Source: DASUPK01 sp963821705
GTDB lineage: Bacteria > Actinomycetota > Thermoleophilia > Solirubrobacterales > 70-9
DNA: 64,000 nucleotides
Assembly (NCBI GenBank): GCA_963821705.1
Contig: CAWGEV010000007.1
Location: forward strand, 682,001-746,000
Direction: 5' to 3'
Within the stretch, counting starts at the first letter, position 1, and each line of letters begins with the position of its first letter. The notes beneath the pieces were generated by a model, which saw nothing but the letters and a program-made list of their open reading frames with translations, was not told the DNA's origin and made no database searches. Shown here in pieces: positions 57,965 to 64,000 of this stretch. Position numbers and translations under genes: made by a program.

Positions 57965-58744
57965 CTACGCCTGGGAGTGCGCCGGAGCGGGCTCTTCGGC
58001 GGCCGGTGCGGCGTCGCCCTCCGGCTCCCTGGAGCGCCACTGCCGCAGCGACTCGCGGAGATAGACCCAGGCGAGGGTGCAGCCGTAGATGACGGCGGCG
58101 GTCGGCGCCGCGACCTCGAGGAACTGGCTGCCCGTCGCCTGGCCGAGCTCGTGGAGCCCGCCGAAGATCAGATAGGCGGCGAACAGGATCACGAGCACGC
58201 TGGTGGCGGTGAAGAACTTGCTCAGGTCGAGCCTCAGGGCGCCACCGTAGAACGCCACGCCGAGGCCGACGGCGGCCACGAGGCCAAGGATTCCGCCGGC
58301 GAGGGCGATGACCGGTCCCGAGTTCTGGGTCGAGGCGAACAGGAAGAGGGCAGTCTCGAGCCCCTCCCGCGCCACCGCGATGAAGGCGACCGTCGCGAGA
58401 CCCACGGCGCCCCCGCTTCGCAGCGACTCGCTGACCTGCTCGCGGAGGTGCGAGCCGATCGTGGCAGCCTGCCGGCGCATCCAGAACGCCATCCAGGTGA
58501 CCAGCGCCGCGGCGAAGATCATGGTGGCGCCCTCGTAGATCTTCTCGCTTGCGCCCTGGAGCTCGCCCGCGGAGAGGTAGAGGATCGCGCCGACGGCGAC
58601 GCTCGTGGCGACCGCCGCCGCGACGCCCCACCAGACCGCCGTCGTTTGCTCTTTCTGGCCGGTCTTGGCGAGGTAGGCGAAGATCAGGCCGATGATCAGC
58701 GCCGCCTCGAAGCCCTCTCGGAGTGTGATGACGAAGGTGCCCAT
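57965..58744 (-). CDS. FTR1-type high-affinity iron permease
   Basis: A 259-aa membrane protein of the FTR1/EfeU family. The two iron-binding R-E-G-x-E motifs are LREGFEAAL near residue 9 and AREGLETAL near residue 130. About seven hydrophobic helices are seen, then an acidic proline-rich tail. Ferric import with an oxidase partner is expected, but no EfeO or EfeB gene is adjacent. Two short palindromes, one resembling half an iron-regulator box, lie within 45 bp upstream. surE lies downstream on the same strand. Confidence 0.92.
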   Translation of the reverse strand: MGTFVITLREGFEAALIIGLIFAYLAKTGQKEQTTAVWWGVAAAVATSVAVGAILYLSAGELQGASEKIYEGATMIFAAALVTWMAFWMRRQAATIGSHLREQVSESLRSGGAVGLATVAFIAVAREGLETALFLFASTQNSGPVIALAGGILGLVAAVGLGVAFYGGALRLDLSKFFTATSVLVILFAAYLIFGGLHELGQATGSQFLEVAAPTAAVIYGCTLAWVYLRESLRQWRSREPEGDAAPAAEEPAPAHSQA

Positions 58745-58751
58745 GAATTCC

Positions 58752-58785
58752 GACCGAATTGGTCAGGGTACTTAGGGGACCCTAA
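58752..58785. promoter_or_regulatory. Two palindromes upstream of the iron permease gene
   Basis: GACCGAATTGGTC (58752-58764; near-palindrome with GACC/GGTC arms) and TTAGGGGACCCTAA (58772-58785; perfect TTAGGG/CCCTAA arms). The second has the TTAGG...CCTAA ends of DtxR/IdeR iron boxes but is shorter than the usual 19 bp. They lie 8-41 bp before the ATG. Confidence 0.5.
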
Positions 58786-58829
58786 CAGAATCGCCCTTCT
58801 TGTTCGTACGCGAATGGACGCGGCGCGGA

Positions 58830-59579
58830 TCAGTAGGCGACGCCGGCCAGGTGGAGCCCGTGCGCACGGGCAGTGTCGCCCGCCCGGTCGCGAGGTGCGC
58901 CCTCGAGCAGGGAGGCGAAGTCCTCGAGCGAACGACGCCCCCCCGCCACCTCGAGCATCGTCCCCACCAAAACGCGGACCATGTTGCGCATGAAGGCGTC
59001 GGCCTCGATCCAGAGCTCGAGGACGATGCCCTCCCCCAGCACCGCCTGCTTCCGATGCCACTCGGCCCGGAGGATGTCCCGCTCGAAGCGGACGTGCTCG
59101 GTCTGGGTGGGCGTGAATGCCGTGAAGTCGTGCCTGCCCCGCAGGGCATCCGCGCATCCCGCGAGGGCGTCGTGGTCGACGCGATGCGGCCAGAACAGGG
59201 AGACCGCAGCCTCGAAGGGGTTGGGCACGGGCTCGGAGAGGACCCGATAGCAGTACGTGCGCGAACGGGCGTGGCGCCTGGCATCGAAGCCGTCCGGAGC
59301 GGACGCGGCGGAGCGAACCGCCAGGTCGGGACCCGTCAGGGAGTTCAGCGCCCTGCCCAGCTCGGCGGGCGGATCCCTGTCGTTCTGGAAGCTCGCCACC
59401 TGCCCCCAAGCGTGGACCCCGGCATCGGTGCGGCCGGCGACGGTCAGTGAGGTGGTCGCGCCCAGGATCCGCCCGAGCGCCTCCTCCAGCTCGCCCTGGA
59501 CGGTTCGCTGGCCGGGCTGGGCGGCCCAGCCGGCGAAGCCCCCGCCGTGATAGGCAAGATCGAGTCGCACGGAAGCCAC
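58830..59579 (-). CDS. truA: tRNA pseudouridine synthase A
   Basis: A 249-aa enzyme that isomerises uridines 38-40 in the anticodon arm. The catalytic Asp52 is in AGRTDAGVHA, and the N-terminal LAYHGGGFAGWAAQPG and C-terminal AFMRNMVRVLVGTML blocks are TruA signatures. It often sits near the alpha operon: here rplQ lies 0.6 kb beyond, separated by two small membrane-protein genes on the other strand. ATG 59579 is 22 bp from the divergent ATG 59602. Confidence 0.96.
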   Translation of the reverse strand: MASVRLDLAYHGGGFAGWAAQPGQRTVQGELEEALGRILGATTSLTVAGRTDAGVHAWGQVASFQNDRDPPAELGRALNSLTGPDLAVRSAASAPDGFDARRHARSRTYCYRVLSEPVPNPFEAAVSLFWPHRVDHDALAGCADALRGRHDFTAFTPTQTEHVRFERDILRAEWHRKQAVLGEGIVLELWIEADAFMRNMVRVLVGTMLEVAGGRRSLEDFASLLEGAPRDRAGDTARAHGLHLAGVAY

Positions 59580-59601
59580 GAATGGGCGACACTATCCGGC
59601 G

Positions 59602-59850
59602 ATGCCACTGCCCGGCTCAGACGAACCTTCGTCGATCTCCCACGACGAGGCGCGCCAGGAGCTTTTCGGCCGCGGCCCCAGCAAGGCCGGCATGGAGATC
59701 TACGAGGTAATCGCGATCATCCTCGGCATCGTCGGCGGCGCGATCGCCGTCGACACGATCAACAGCTGGGCTCAGTGGGTCGTGCTCGCCGCGATCGTGG
59801 TGACCGTGATCGGCTTCATGATCGCCGTCAGCCCCAACCGCGAGTCCTAG
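59602..59850 (+). CDS. Small two-helix membrane protein (tandem pair, first)
   Basis: An 82-aa protein with a soluble Ser/Glu-rich N-terminus (about 30 residues) and two hydrophobic helices separated by INSWAQW. It ends in SPNRES. It shares the motif TINSWAQWVVL and a terminal PNR with the protein at 59943-60221. No named family is recognised. It is probably an inner-membrane hairpin. A palindrome and a hairpin follow its stop. Confidence 0.75.
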   Translation: MPLPGSDEPSSISHDEARQELFGRGPSKAGMEIYEVIAIILGIVGGAIAVDTINSWAQWVVLAAIVVTVIGFMIAVSPNRES

Positions 59851-59869
59851 CGCGCAATCGCCGGACTGT

Positions 59870-59897
59870 GTGAGGCGCCTCACCCCAAAACGGGGTG
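59870..59897. terminator. Palindrome plus hairpin after the first small membrane gene
   Basis: GTGAGGCGCCTCAC (59870-59883) is a perfect 14-bp palindrome, overlapping a CACCCC-AAAAC-GGGGTG hairpin (59881-59897). They lie between the two paralogous genes. Terminator, operator or both. Confidence 0.45.
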
Positions 59898-59942
59898 GCG
59901 GCGGCGTAAGGTGTTCGGGACTCAGCGTCGAAATGGAGAGAT

Positions 59943-60221
59943 ATGGCTAATACGGACATCACTCAGCGCTCGCAGTACGAGCGCAGCGATCTGCTCGCAG
60001 GCGGCGAGGGCCTCCGGCGAGGGTCGGAAAAGGGCGCCGCTGTCTACAGCGTGATCGCCCTGATCGTCGGGATCGTGCTCAGCATCGTCGCCCTCTCGAC
60101 CATCAACAGCTGGGCGCAGTGGCTGGTCCTCGGCGTGATCGTGGTCTTTACGGTGGCCCTGATGGCAGCGCTCGGCCCGAACCGCAAGGGCTCGGGCTCG
60201 GATTTCAAAGTGGGTCGCTAG
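59943..60221 (+). CDS. Small two-helix membrane protein (tandem pair, second)
   Basis: A 92-aa paralogue of the preceding gene: a polar N-terminus of about 32 residues, two hydrophobic helices around TINSWAQWLVL, then GPNRKGSG and a short tail. A GGAGAG ribosome-binding site lies 5 bp before the ATG. It is longer than its neighbour at both ends. The stop shares a CTAG with rplQ. Function unknown; the pair must act in the membrane, and the invariant Trp-Ala-Gln-Trp between helices looks important. Confidence 0.78.
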   Translation: MANTDITQRSQYERSDLLAGGEGLRRGSEKGAAVYSVIALIVGIVLSIVALSTINSWAQWLVLGVIVVFTVALMAALGPNRKGSGSDFKVGR

Positions 60222-60571
60222 ACCAGCTCGAGGAAGACCATCTCGGCCGAGTCACTGCGGCGCGGGCCGAGCTTGACGATGCGGGTGTAGCCACCCGGGC
60301 GCTGGGCGTACCGGGGCGCGATCTCCTCGAACAGCTTGTGGACGGCGAACTTGTCGTTGTGGAGCTCCGAGAGCGCCTGCCGGCGCGCGTGCAGGTCGCC
60401 TCGCTTCGCCAGCGTGATCAGCTTCTCGAACTCCGGCTTCAGCGCCTTGGCTTTGGGCTGAGTCGTCCGGATCCGCTCGTGCTGAATCAGCTGCTTCGAC
60501 ATCGTGCTGAGCAGCGACTTGCGGTGAGCCGCGTCCCGGCTCAGCTTGCCTCTCTTGCGCTGGTGCCTCAT
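60218..60571 (-). CDS. rplQ: 50S ribosomal protein L17
   Basis: A 117-aa ribosomal protein, last gene of the alpha operon. It has the RHQRKRGKLSRDAAHRKSLL start and the ERIRTTQPKAKALKP core of L17. rpoA lies 31 bp upstream. Its stop interlocks with the convergent small membrane gene in CTAG, with no room for a terminator between. Confidence 0.97.
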   Translation of the reverse strand: MRHQRKRGKLSRDAAHRKSLLSTMSKQLIQHERIRTTQPKAKALKPEFEKLITLAKRGDLHARRQALSELHNDKFAVHKLFEEIAPRYAQRPGGYTRIVKLGPRRSDSAEMVFLELV

Positions 60572-60602
60572 CGCCGTCCGTCCGGCCAGAAACCCTAGTC
60601 GC

Positions 60603-61598
60603 TCAGTCCTGACGCAGCGAGAGGCCGCGTGCGCGCAGGGTCTCCTGGACCTCCTCGATCGACTTGCGACCGAAGTTCGGGATCGCGTTGAGCTCCGACT
60701 CCGACTTCCGCACGAGCTCGCCGACGGTCTGGATGCCGGCCCGCTTCAGGCAGTTGTAGGAGCGAACACCCAGCTCGAGCTCCTCGATCAGGATCTCGTC
60801 GAGCCCATCGGCGCCGGGAACGGCAGCGGCCTCGCCGCCGCCTCCGCCTCCGCCATCGGTGGCGACCATCGCTCCCTCGCCGCGCAGCTCGTCCACGCGG
60901 TCGGCGGTCGTGAAGATGGCCAGGCTCTTGATCAGGATCTCCGCGGCCTCGCGCAGCGCCGCGCCCGGCTCGATCGAGCCGTCGGTCTCGACCTCGAGCG
61001 TGAGCTTGTCGAAGTCGGTGCGCTGCCCGACGCGCGCGGCGTCGACCGAGTAGGCGGCGCGACGGATCGGCGAGAAGATCGCGTCGATCGGGACCACGCC
61101 GATCGGCTTGTCGTCGGACTTGTTCTCGTCCGCTGCCGAGTAGCCGCGGCCACGGCCGATGGTCAGGTACATCTCGAGCTTCGTCTTCTTCTCGAGCGTG
61201 GCGATCGGGGCCTCGGGGTTGAGGATCTCGACGCCCGCGGGCAGGTCGATGTCCTTTGCCTTCACCTCACCGGGGCCGGTGGCGACCAGCGGCGTCTCCA
61301 CCTCGTCGGCGTCGGTGTGCATGCGCACGACGACGTCCTTCAGGTTGAGGACCAGGTCGGTGACGTCCTCCTTCAGGCCCGGGATGGTGGAGAACTCGTG
61401 TGCCACCCCTTCGATGCGGACGCTGGTGATCGCGGCGCCACCCAGGGACGAGAGCAGCACGCGGCGCAGGCTGTTGCCGAAGGTGTAGCCGAAGCCCTTG
61501 TCGAGGGGCTCGATCGTGAACGTGCCCTTGTTGTCCTCGGCGTCCTCGCCCGCGATCTTCGGGATTTGGAAATCTGGCAGGGTGGTCATTGCTTCCAT
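60603..61598 (-). CDS. rpoA: DNA-directed RNA polymerase alpha subunit
   Basis: A 331-aa alpha subunit. The N-terminal dimerisation domain (GYTFGNSLRRVLLSS; IEGVAHEF) is joined by a linker to the C-terminal domain (LELGVRSYNCLKRAGIQTVGEL; NFGRKSIEEV). The linker contains a run of seven glycines (TDGGGGGGGEAAAVPG), unusual in length. ATG 61598 is used; ATG 61589 is nine bases later and has a closer GGAA. It lies between rpsD and rplQ in the alpha operon. Confidence 0.97.
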   Translation of the reverse strand: MEAMTTLPDFQIPKIAGEDAEDNKGTFTIEPLDKGFGYTFGNSLRRVLLSSLGGAAITSVRIEGVAHEFSTIPGLKEDVTDLVLNLKDVVVRMHTDADEVETPLVATGPGEVKAKDIDLPAGVEILNPEAPIATLEKKTKLEMYLTIGRGRGYSAADENKSDDKPIGVVPIDAIFSPIRRAAYSVDAARVGQRTDFDKLTLEVETDGSIEPGAALREAAEILIKSLAIFTTADRVDELRGEGAMVATDGGGGGGGEAAAVPGADGLDEILIEELELGVRSYNCLKRAGIQTVGELVRKSESELNAIPNFGRKSIEEVQETLRARGLSLRQD

Positions 61599-61626
61599 CA
61601 GGGTGTCTTCTTCCTTCTTTGGGGGG

Positions 61627-62247
61627 TTACTTCGAGTACAGCTCGACGATTAGCTGCTCTTCGACCGGCGCTGAGATCTCGCTGCGCTCCGGCAGCCTCA
61701 GCACCTTGGCGTTGAGCGAGTCGTGGTCGGCCTGCAGCCAGGCCGGCACTCCCGACGTGAGCTCAGTCGCGTTGCGAACCACGTCCGTGGACGCGCTGTT
61801 CAGCTTGATCGTGATCACGTCGTCCGGCTTCACCTGGTACGACGGGATGTCGACCCGGCGGCCGTTCACCGTCCAGTGGCCGTGGCTGATCAGCTGCCTG
61901 GCCTGGCGACGGGAGGCGGCGAAGCCCAGGCGCACCAGGACGTTGTCCAGGCGGCACTCGAGCAGCCGCAGCAGGTTCTCGCCGGTGACGCCCTGCTGGC
62001 GGCTCGCCTTGTCGTAGTAGCTCGCAAACTGCTTCTCGAGCACCTGGTAATAGCGCTTGGCCTTCTGCTTCTCGCGGAGCTGCGCCCGGTACTCGGACTG
62101 CCGCATGCGCCCACGGCCGTGCTCGCCCGGCGGGTAGGAGCGGCGCTCGACGCCGCACTTGTCGGTGAAGCAGCGGGCGCCCTTGAGGAACAGCTTCTGC
62201 CCCTCGCGACGGCACTGCTTGCACTGGGCGGAGGTGTCGCGGGCCAT
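61627..62247 (-). CDS. rpsD: 30S ribosomal protein S4
   Basis: A 206-aa zinc-binding S4. The four cysteines CKQC (9, 12), C26 and C31 form the Cys4 knuckle; the S4 RNA-binding domain holds RLDNVLVRLGFA. It nucleates 30S assembly and in many bacteria represses its own operon. Its ATG overlaps the rpsK stop by a single base. Confidence 0.97.
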   Translation of the reverse strand: MARDTSAQCKQCRREGQKLFLKGARCFTDKCGVERRSYPPGEHGRGRMRQSEYRAQLREKQKAKRYYQVLEKQFASYYDKASRQQGVTGENLLRLLECRLDNVLVRLGFAASRRQARQLISHGHWTVNGRRVDIPSYQVKPDDVITIKLNSASTDVVRNATELTSGVPAWLQADHDSLNAKVLRLPERSEISAPVEEQLIVELYSK

Positions 62248-62639
62248 CAGACCCTCCTCCGCTTCCGGGGACGACAGCCGTTGTGGGCCTGCGGCGTCAC
62301 GTCCTTCACCGTCGTCACGTCCAGGCCGGCGGCCTGGAGGGACCGGATCGCGGTCTCGCGTCCTGAGCCGGCGCCTTTGGCGAACACCTCGACGCGCTCG
62401 AGGCCATGCTCCATGCCCTTCTTCGCGGCGGCGTCGGCGGTCACCTGGGCGGCGAACGGCGTCGACTTCCGAGAGCCCTTGAACCCGGCGCTGCCGGCGG
62501 ACTCCCAGGCGATCACGTTGCCCTCAGGATCGGTGAGGGTGACGATGGTGTTGTTGAACGAAGTCTTGATGTGGGCCTGGCCGTAGGTCACGTTCTTGCG
62601 GACCCGGCGGCGGGAGCGACCCTTCTTCGGAGCTGCCAT
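62247..62639 (-). CDS. rpsK: 30S ribosomal protein S11
   Basis: A 130-aa S11 with the family core TSFNNTIVTLTD and the C-terminal TPQAHNGCRPRKRRRV, the usual basic end. It binds the 30S platform. It starts 20 bp after rpsM and its stop meets the rpsD start. Confidence 0.97.
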   Translation of the reverse strand: MAAPKKGRSRRRVRKNVTYGQAHIKTSFNNTIVTLTDPEGNVIAWESAGSAGFKGSRKSTPFAAQVTADAAAKKGMEHGLERVEVFAKGAGSGRETAIRSLQAAGLDVTTVKDVTPQAHNGCRPRKRRRV

Positions 62640-62659
62640 CTAGCGGGGTCCTTCCAGGC

Positions 62660-63043
62660 TCACTTGGGCTGCGGGGCCTTCTTGCGGCCCGCGATGCTCA
62701 TCCGGCGTGGCCCCTTGCGGCCTCGCGCGTTGGTCTTGGTCCGCTGGCCGCGGACGGGCAGCCCGCGGCGGTGACGGAGGCCCCGATAGGAGCCGATCTC
62801 CTGGAGGCGCTTGACGTTCTGCGAGCGCTCCCGGCGAAGGTCACCCTCGACCTCATGGGCCTCGACCGCCTCGCGCAGCTTGACGACCTCGTCCTCGGTC
62901 AGGTCCTTGATCTGGGTGTTCGGATCGACGCCCGTCTCCTTGAGGATCTCGTTGGCCGTTGACCGGCCGATCCCGAAGACGTAGGTCAGCCCGATCTCGG
63001 CGCGCTTGTTGAGTGGGATGTTGACTCCCGCGATCCGCGCCAT
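62660..63043 (-). CDS. rpsM: 30S ribosomal protein S13
   Basis: A 127-aa S13 at the head of the 30S. Conserved parts are ARIAGVNIPLNKR and GIGRSTANEIL, and the basic C-terminal tail. Its start overlaps the rpmJ stop by one base (TGATG). Second gene of the operon. Confidence 0.97.
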   Translation of the reverse strand: MARIAGVNIPLNKRAEIGLTYVFGIGRSTANEILKETGVDPNTQIKDLTEDEVVKLREAVEAHEVEGDLRRERSQNVKRLQEIGSYRGLRHRRGLPVRGQRTKTNARGRKGPRRMSIAGRKKAPQPK

Positions 63044-63156
63044 CAGCCCTGCCTCTGCTTGTGGCGGGGATTCGAGCAGATGACGAGGACCGCCCCGTTA
63101 CGGCGGATCACCTTGCACTTCTCGCAAATCGGCTTTACAGACGCTCGGACCTTCAT
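63043..63156 (-). CDS. rpmJ: 50S ribosomal protein L36
   Basis: A 37-aa zinc-ribbon L36 with Cys11, Cys14, Cys27 and His32 as ligands, i.e. the zinc-containing C+ form. AAGGGG precedes the ATG at 63156. It is the first gene of the operon in this window; infA, which often precedes it, is not adjacent. Confidence 0.97.
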   Translation of the reverse strand: MKVRASVKPICEKCKVIRRNGAVLVICSNPRHKQRQG

Positions 63157-63190
63157 TCCCCTTCTCTCATGGGGTCGTATCTTGCTGGGA

Positions 63191-63222
63191 GTAGGCCCGT
63201 TGGCCCCAGGAGTCGGGCCTAC
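63191..63222 (-). promoter_or_regulatory. Leader hairpin of the alpha operon
   Basis: Perfect 9-bp stem GTAGGCCCG/CGGGCCTAC with a 14-nt loop, 35-66 nt upstream of rpmJ on the minus-strand mRNA. It could be a leader regulatory structure such as an r-protein binding site. Confidence 0.45.
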
Positions 63223-63338
63223 AGGCGCGAAAAACGTCGGCCACGCAAGCGTGAACCGACGCGCACAATGGTAGCAGCGTGCGTGCGTAGGCCGTGCGTG
63301 AGGGACGGTTCCTCCACGTGTGGTAGAAGCCGCCCCGT

Positions 63339-64000
63339 GGAGACCGAGACCCGCGAGTTGAGTCCCGATCCGCCGGAGCGCACCGGCGAGGAGCGCGTCA
63401 CGCCGCTCGAGCTCTTCTTCGACCTGGTCTTCGTCCTCTCGTTCACCCAGGTCACGATCAAGATGGCCCACCACCCGAGCTGGGCGGGGCTCGGCGAGGG
63501 CCTTCTGATCCTGGCGGCGGTCTGGTGGGCGTGGTGCGCGTACGGATGGCTGACCAACAGCATCAATCCCGACGAGAACCTGAACCGCCTCTGCATGTTC
63601 GCGGCGATGGGCGCGATGCTGGTCGTCTCGCTGAGCATTCCCGATGCCTTCGGCGACCGCGGCGTGCTGTTCGGCTGCGCCTACTTCTTCGTCCGGGCGC
63701 TGCAGCTGGTCCTCTACGTCCGGAACACGCGGAACGCCGACGAAAGTGGCGATTTGCAGGCGATTCTCAAGCTCGCGCCGGGCCTATTGCTGGGGTCGGC
63801 GCTGCTGATCGTGGCCGGGCTGCTGGACGGCGGCGCGCGCACCTCGGTCTGGATCCTCGCCATCCTGGTGGACTGGTCGACGCCCCTGCTCTTCGGCACG
63901 GAGGAGTTCCACCTGGACCCCGGCCACTTCGCCGAGCGCCACGGCCTGATCGTGCTCATCGCGCTTGGCGAGTCCGTGCTCGCGATCGGCGCCGCCTCCG
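63339..64000 (+). CDS. Low temperature requirement protein A (LtrA) family, 3' end cut off
   Basis: At least 220 aa from GTG 63339, continuing past the window. The N-terminus has a soluble stretch (about 20 residues) then VTPLELFFDLVFVLSFTQVT, and several hydrophobic helices follow. The hallmark EEFHLDPGHFAERHGLIVLIALGES is the LtrA signature, with a conserved His, Glu and Arg. A membrane protein of uncertain role; the original mutant was cold-sensitive. It is divergent from the ribosomal operon across 182 bp. Confidence 0.87.

Overview
The window is visibly GC-rich, densely coded bacterial DNA with many GTG and TTG starts. No rRNA, prophage or CRISPR array was seen. The content points to a high-GC actinobacterial lineage, most likely Thermoleophilia/Solirubrobacterales. 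That placement is an inference from gene content, ribosomal-operon layout and a recurring beta-rich C-terminal module on secreted proteins; no database search was run.

Layout. 1-1712: a membrane-anchored GGDEF/HD-GYP protein that runs off the left edge. 1.9-12.7 kb: an acyl/lipid-type catabolic neighbourhood with a P450, two acyl-CoA dehydrogenases separated by two SnoaL-fold genes (the first frameshifted), a TetR regulator whose probable operator occurs three times, a DUF4242 protein, an MFS pump, a broken thioesterase, two SDRs and a metallo-beta-lactamase-fold hydrolase. 12.7-19 kb: acyltransferase plsC, glycerol kinase glpK, a GT2 glycosyltransferase, a stand-alone biotinyl domain, a crotonase and an MMPL transporter. 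19-30 kb: a sigma-70 factor translationally coupled to a cupin gene, then bioB-bioF-bioD. A secreted-protein gene bracketed by a 40-bp inverted repeat, a MarR/MFS pair and a second MFS pump separate this from bioA. 30-36.7 kb: rubredoxin, NUDIX hydrolase, a two-barrel PPOX-like protein, an SCP2 operon divergent from a GMC oxidoreductase, superoxide dismutase, a TVP38/DedA-type membrane protein and another SnoaL-fold protein. 36.7-41.5 kb: tRNA-Pro(CGG) and three secreted proteins. 41.5-49 kb: a ring-cleaving-dioxygenase-like VOC protein, a sulfatase, a membrane-anchored DsbA-like protein, a NIF3 protein, a 58-aa gene with a near-consensus promoter, a long-chain acyl-CoA ligase and glycerate kinase. 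49-60 kb: a large secreted alpha/beta hydrolase, an SDR, a patatin, a PBP4-type carboxypeptidase, ligA, surE, an FTR1-type iron permease, truA and two paralogous small membrane proteins. 60.2-63.2 kb: the alpha operon rpmJ-rpsM-rpsK-rpsD-rpoA-rplQ on the minus strand. 63.3 kb to the edge: an LtrA-family membrane protein.

How it fits together. The catabolic genes (acyl-CoA ligase, dehydrogenases, crotonase, SDRs, thioesterase remnant, P450, SCP2, GMC oxidoreductase, VOC protein) suggest use of fatty acids, sterol-like or aromatic compounds; the substrate is not readable from sequence. Biotin synthesis and a biotinyl carrier link cofactor supply to acyl-CoA carboxylation. Genes are tightly packed: many same-strand neighbours overlap by ATGA or GTGA, and five convergent pairs share a single CTAG holding both stop codons.

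The most interesting signals are the sigma factor with an altered -35 recognition helix and its coupled cupin, the three-site TetR operator set, three families of short intergenic repeats (one bracketing a secreted gene as a 36/40 inverted repeat), the glycerate kinase without a canonical start codon, the 58-aa gene with its own strong promoter, and the shared C-terminal module of the secreted proteins.
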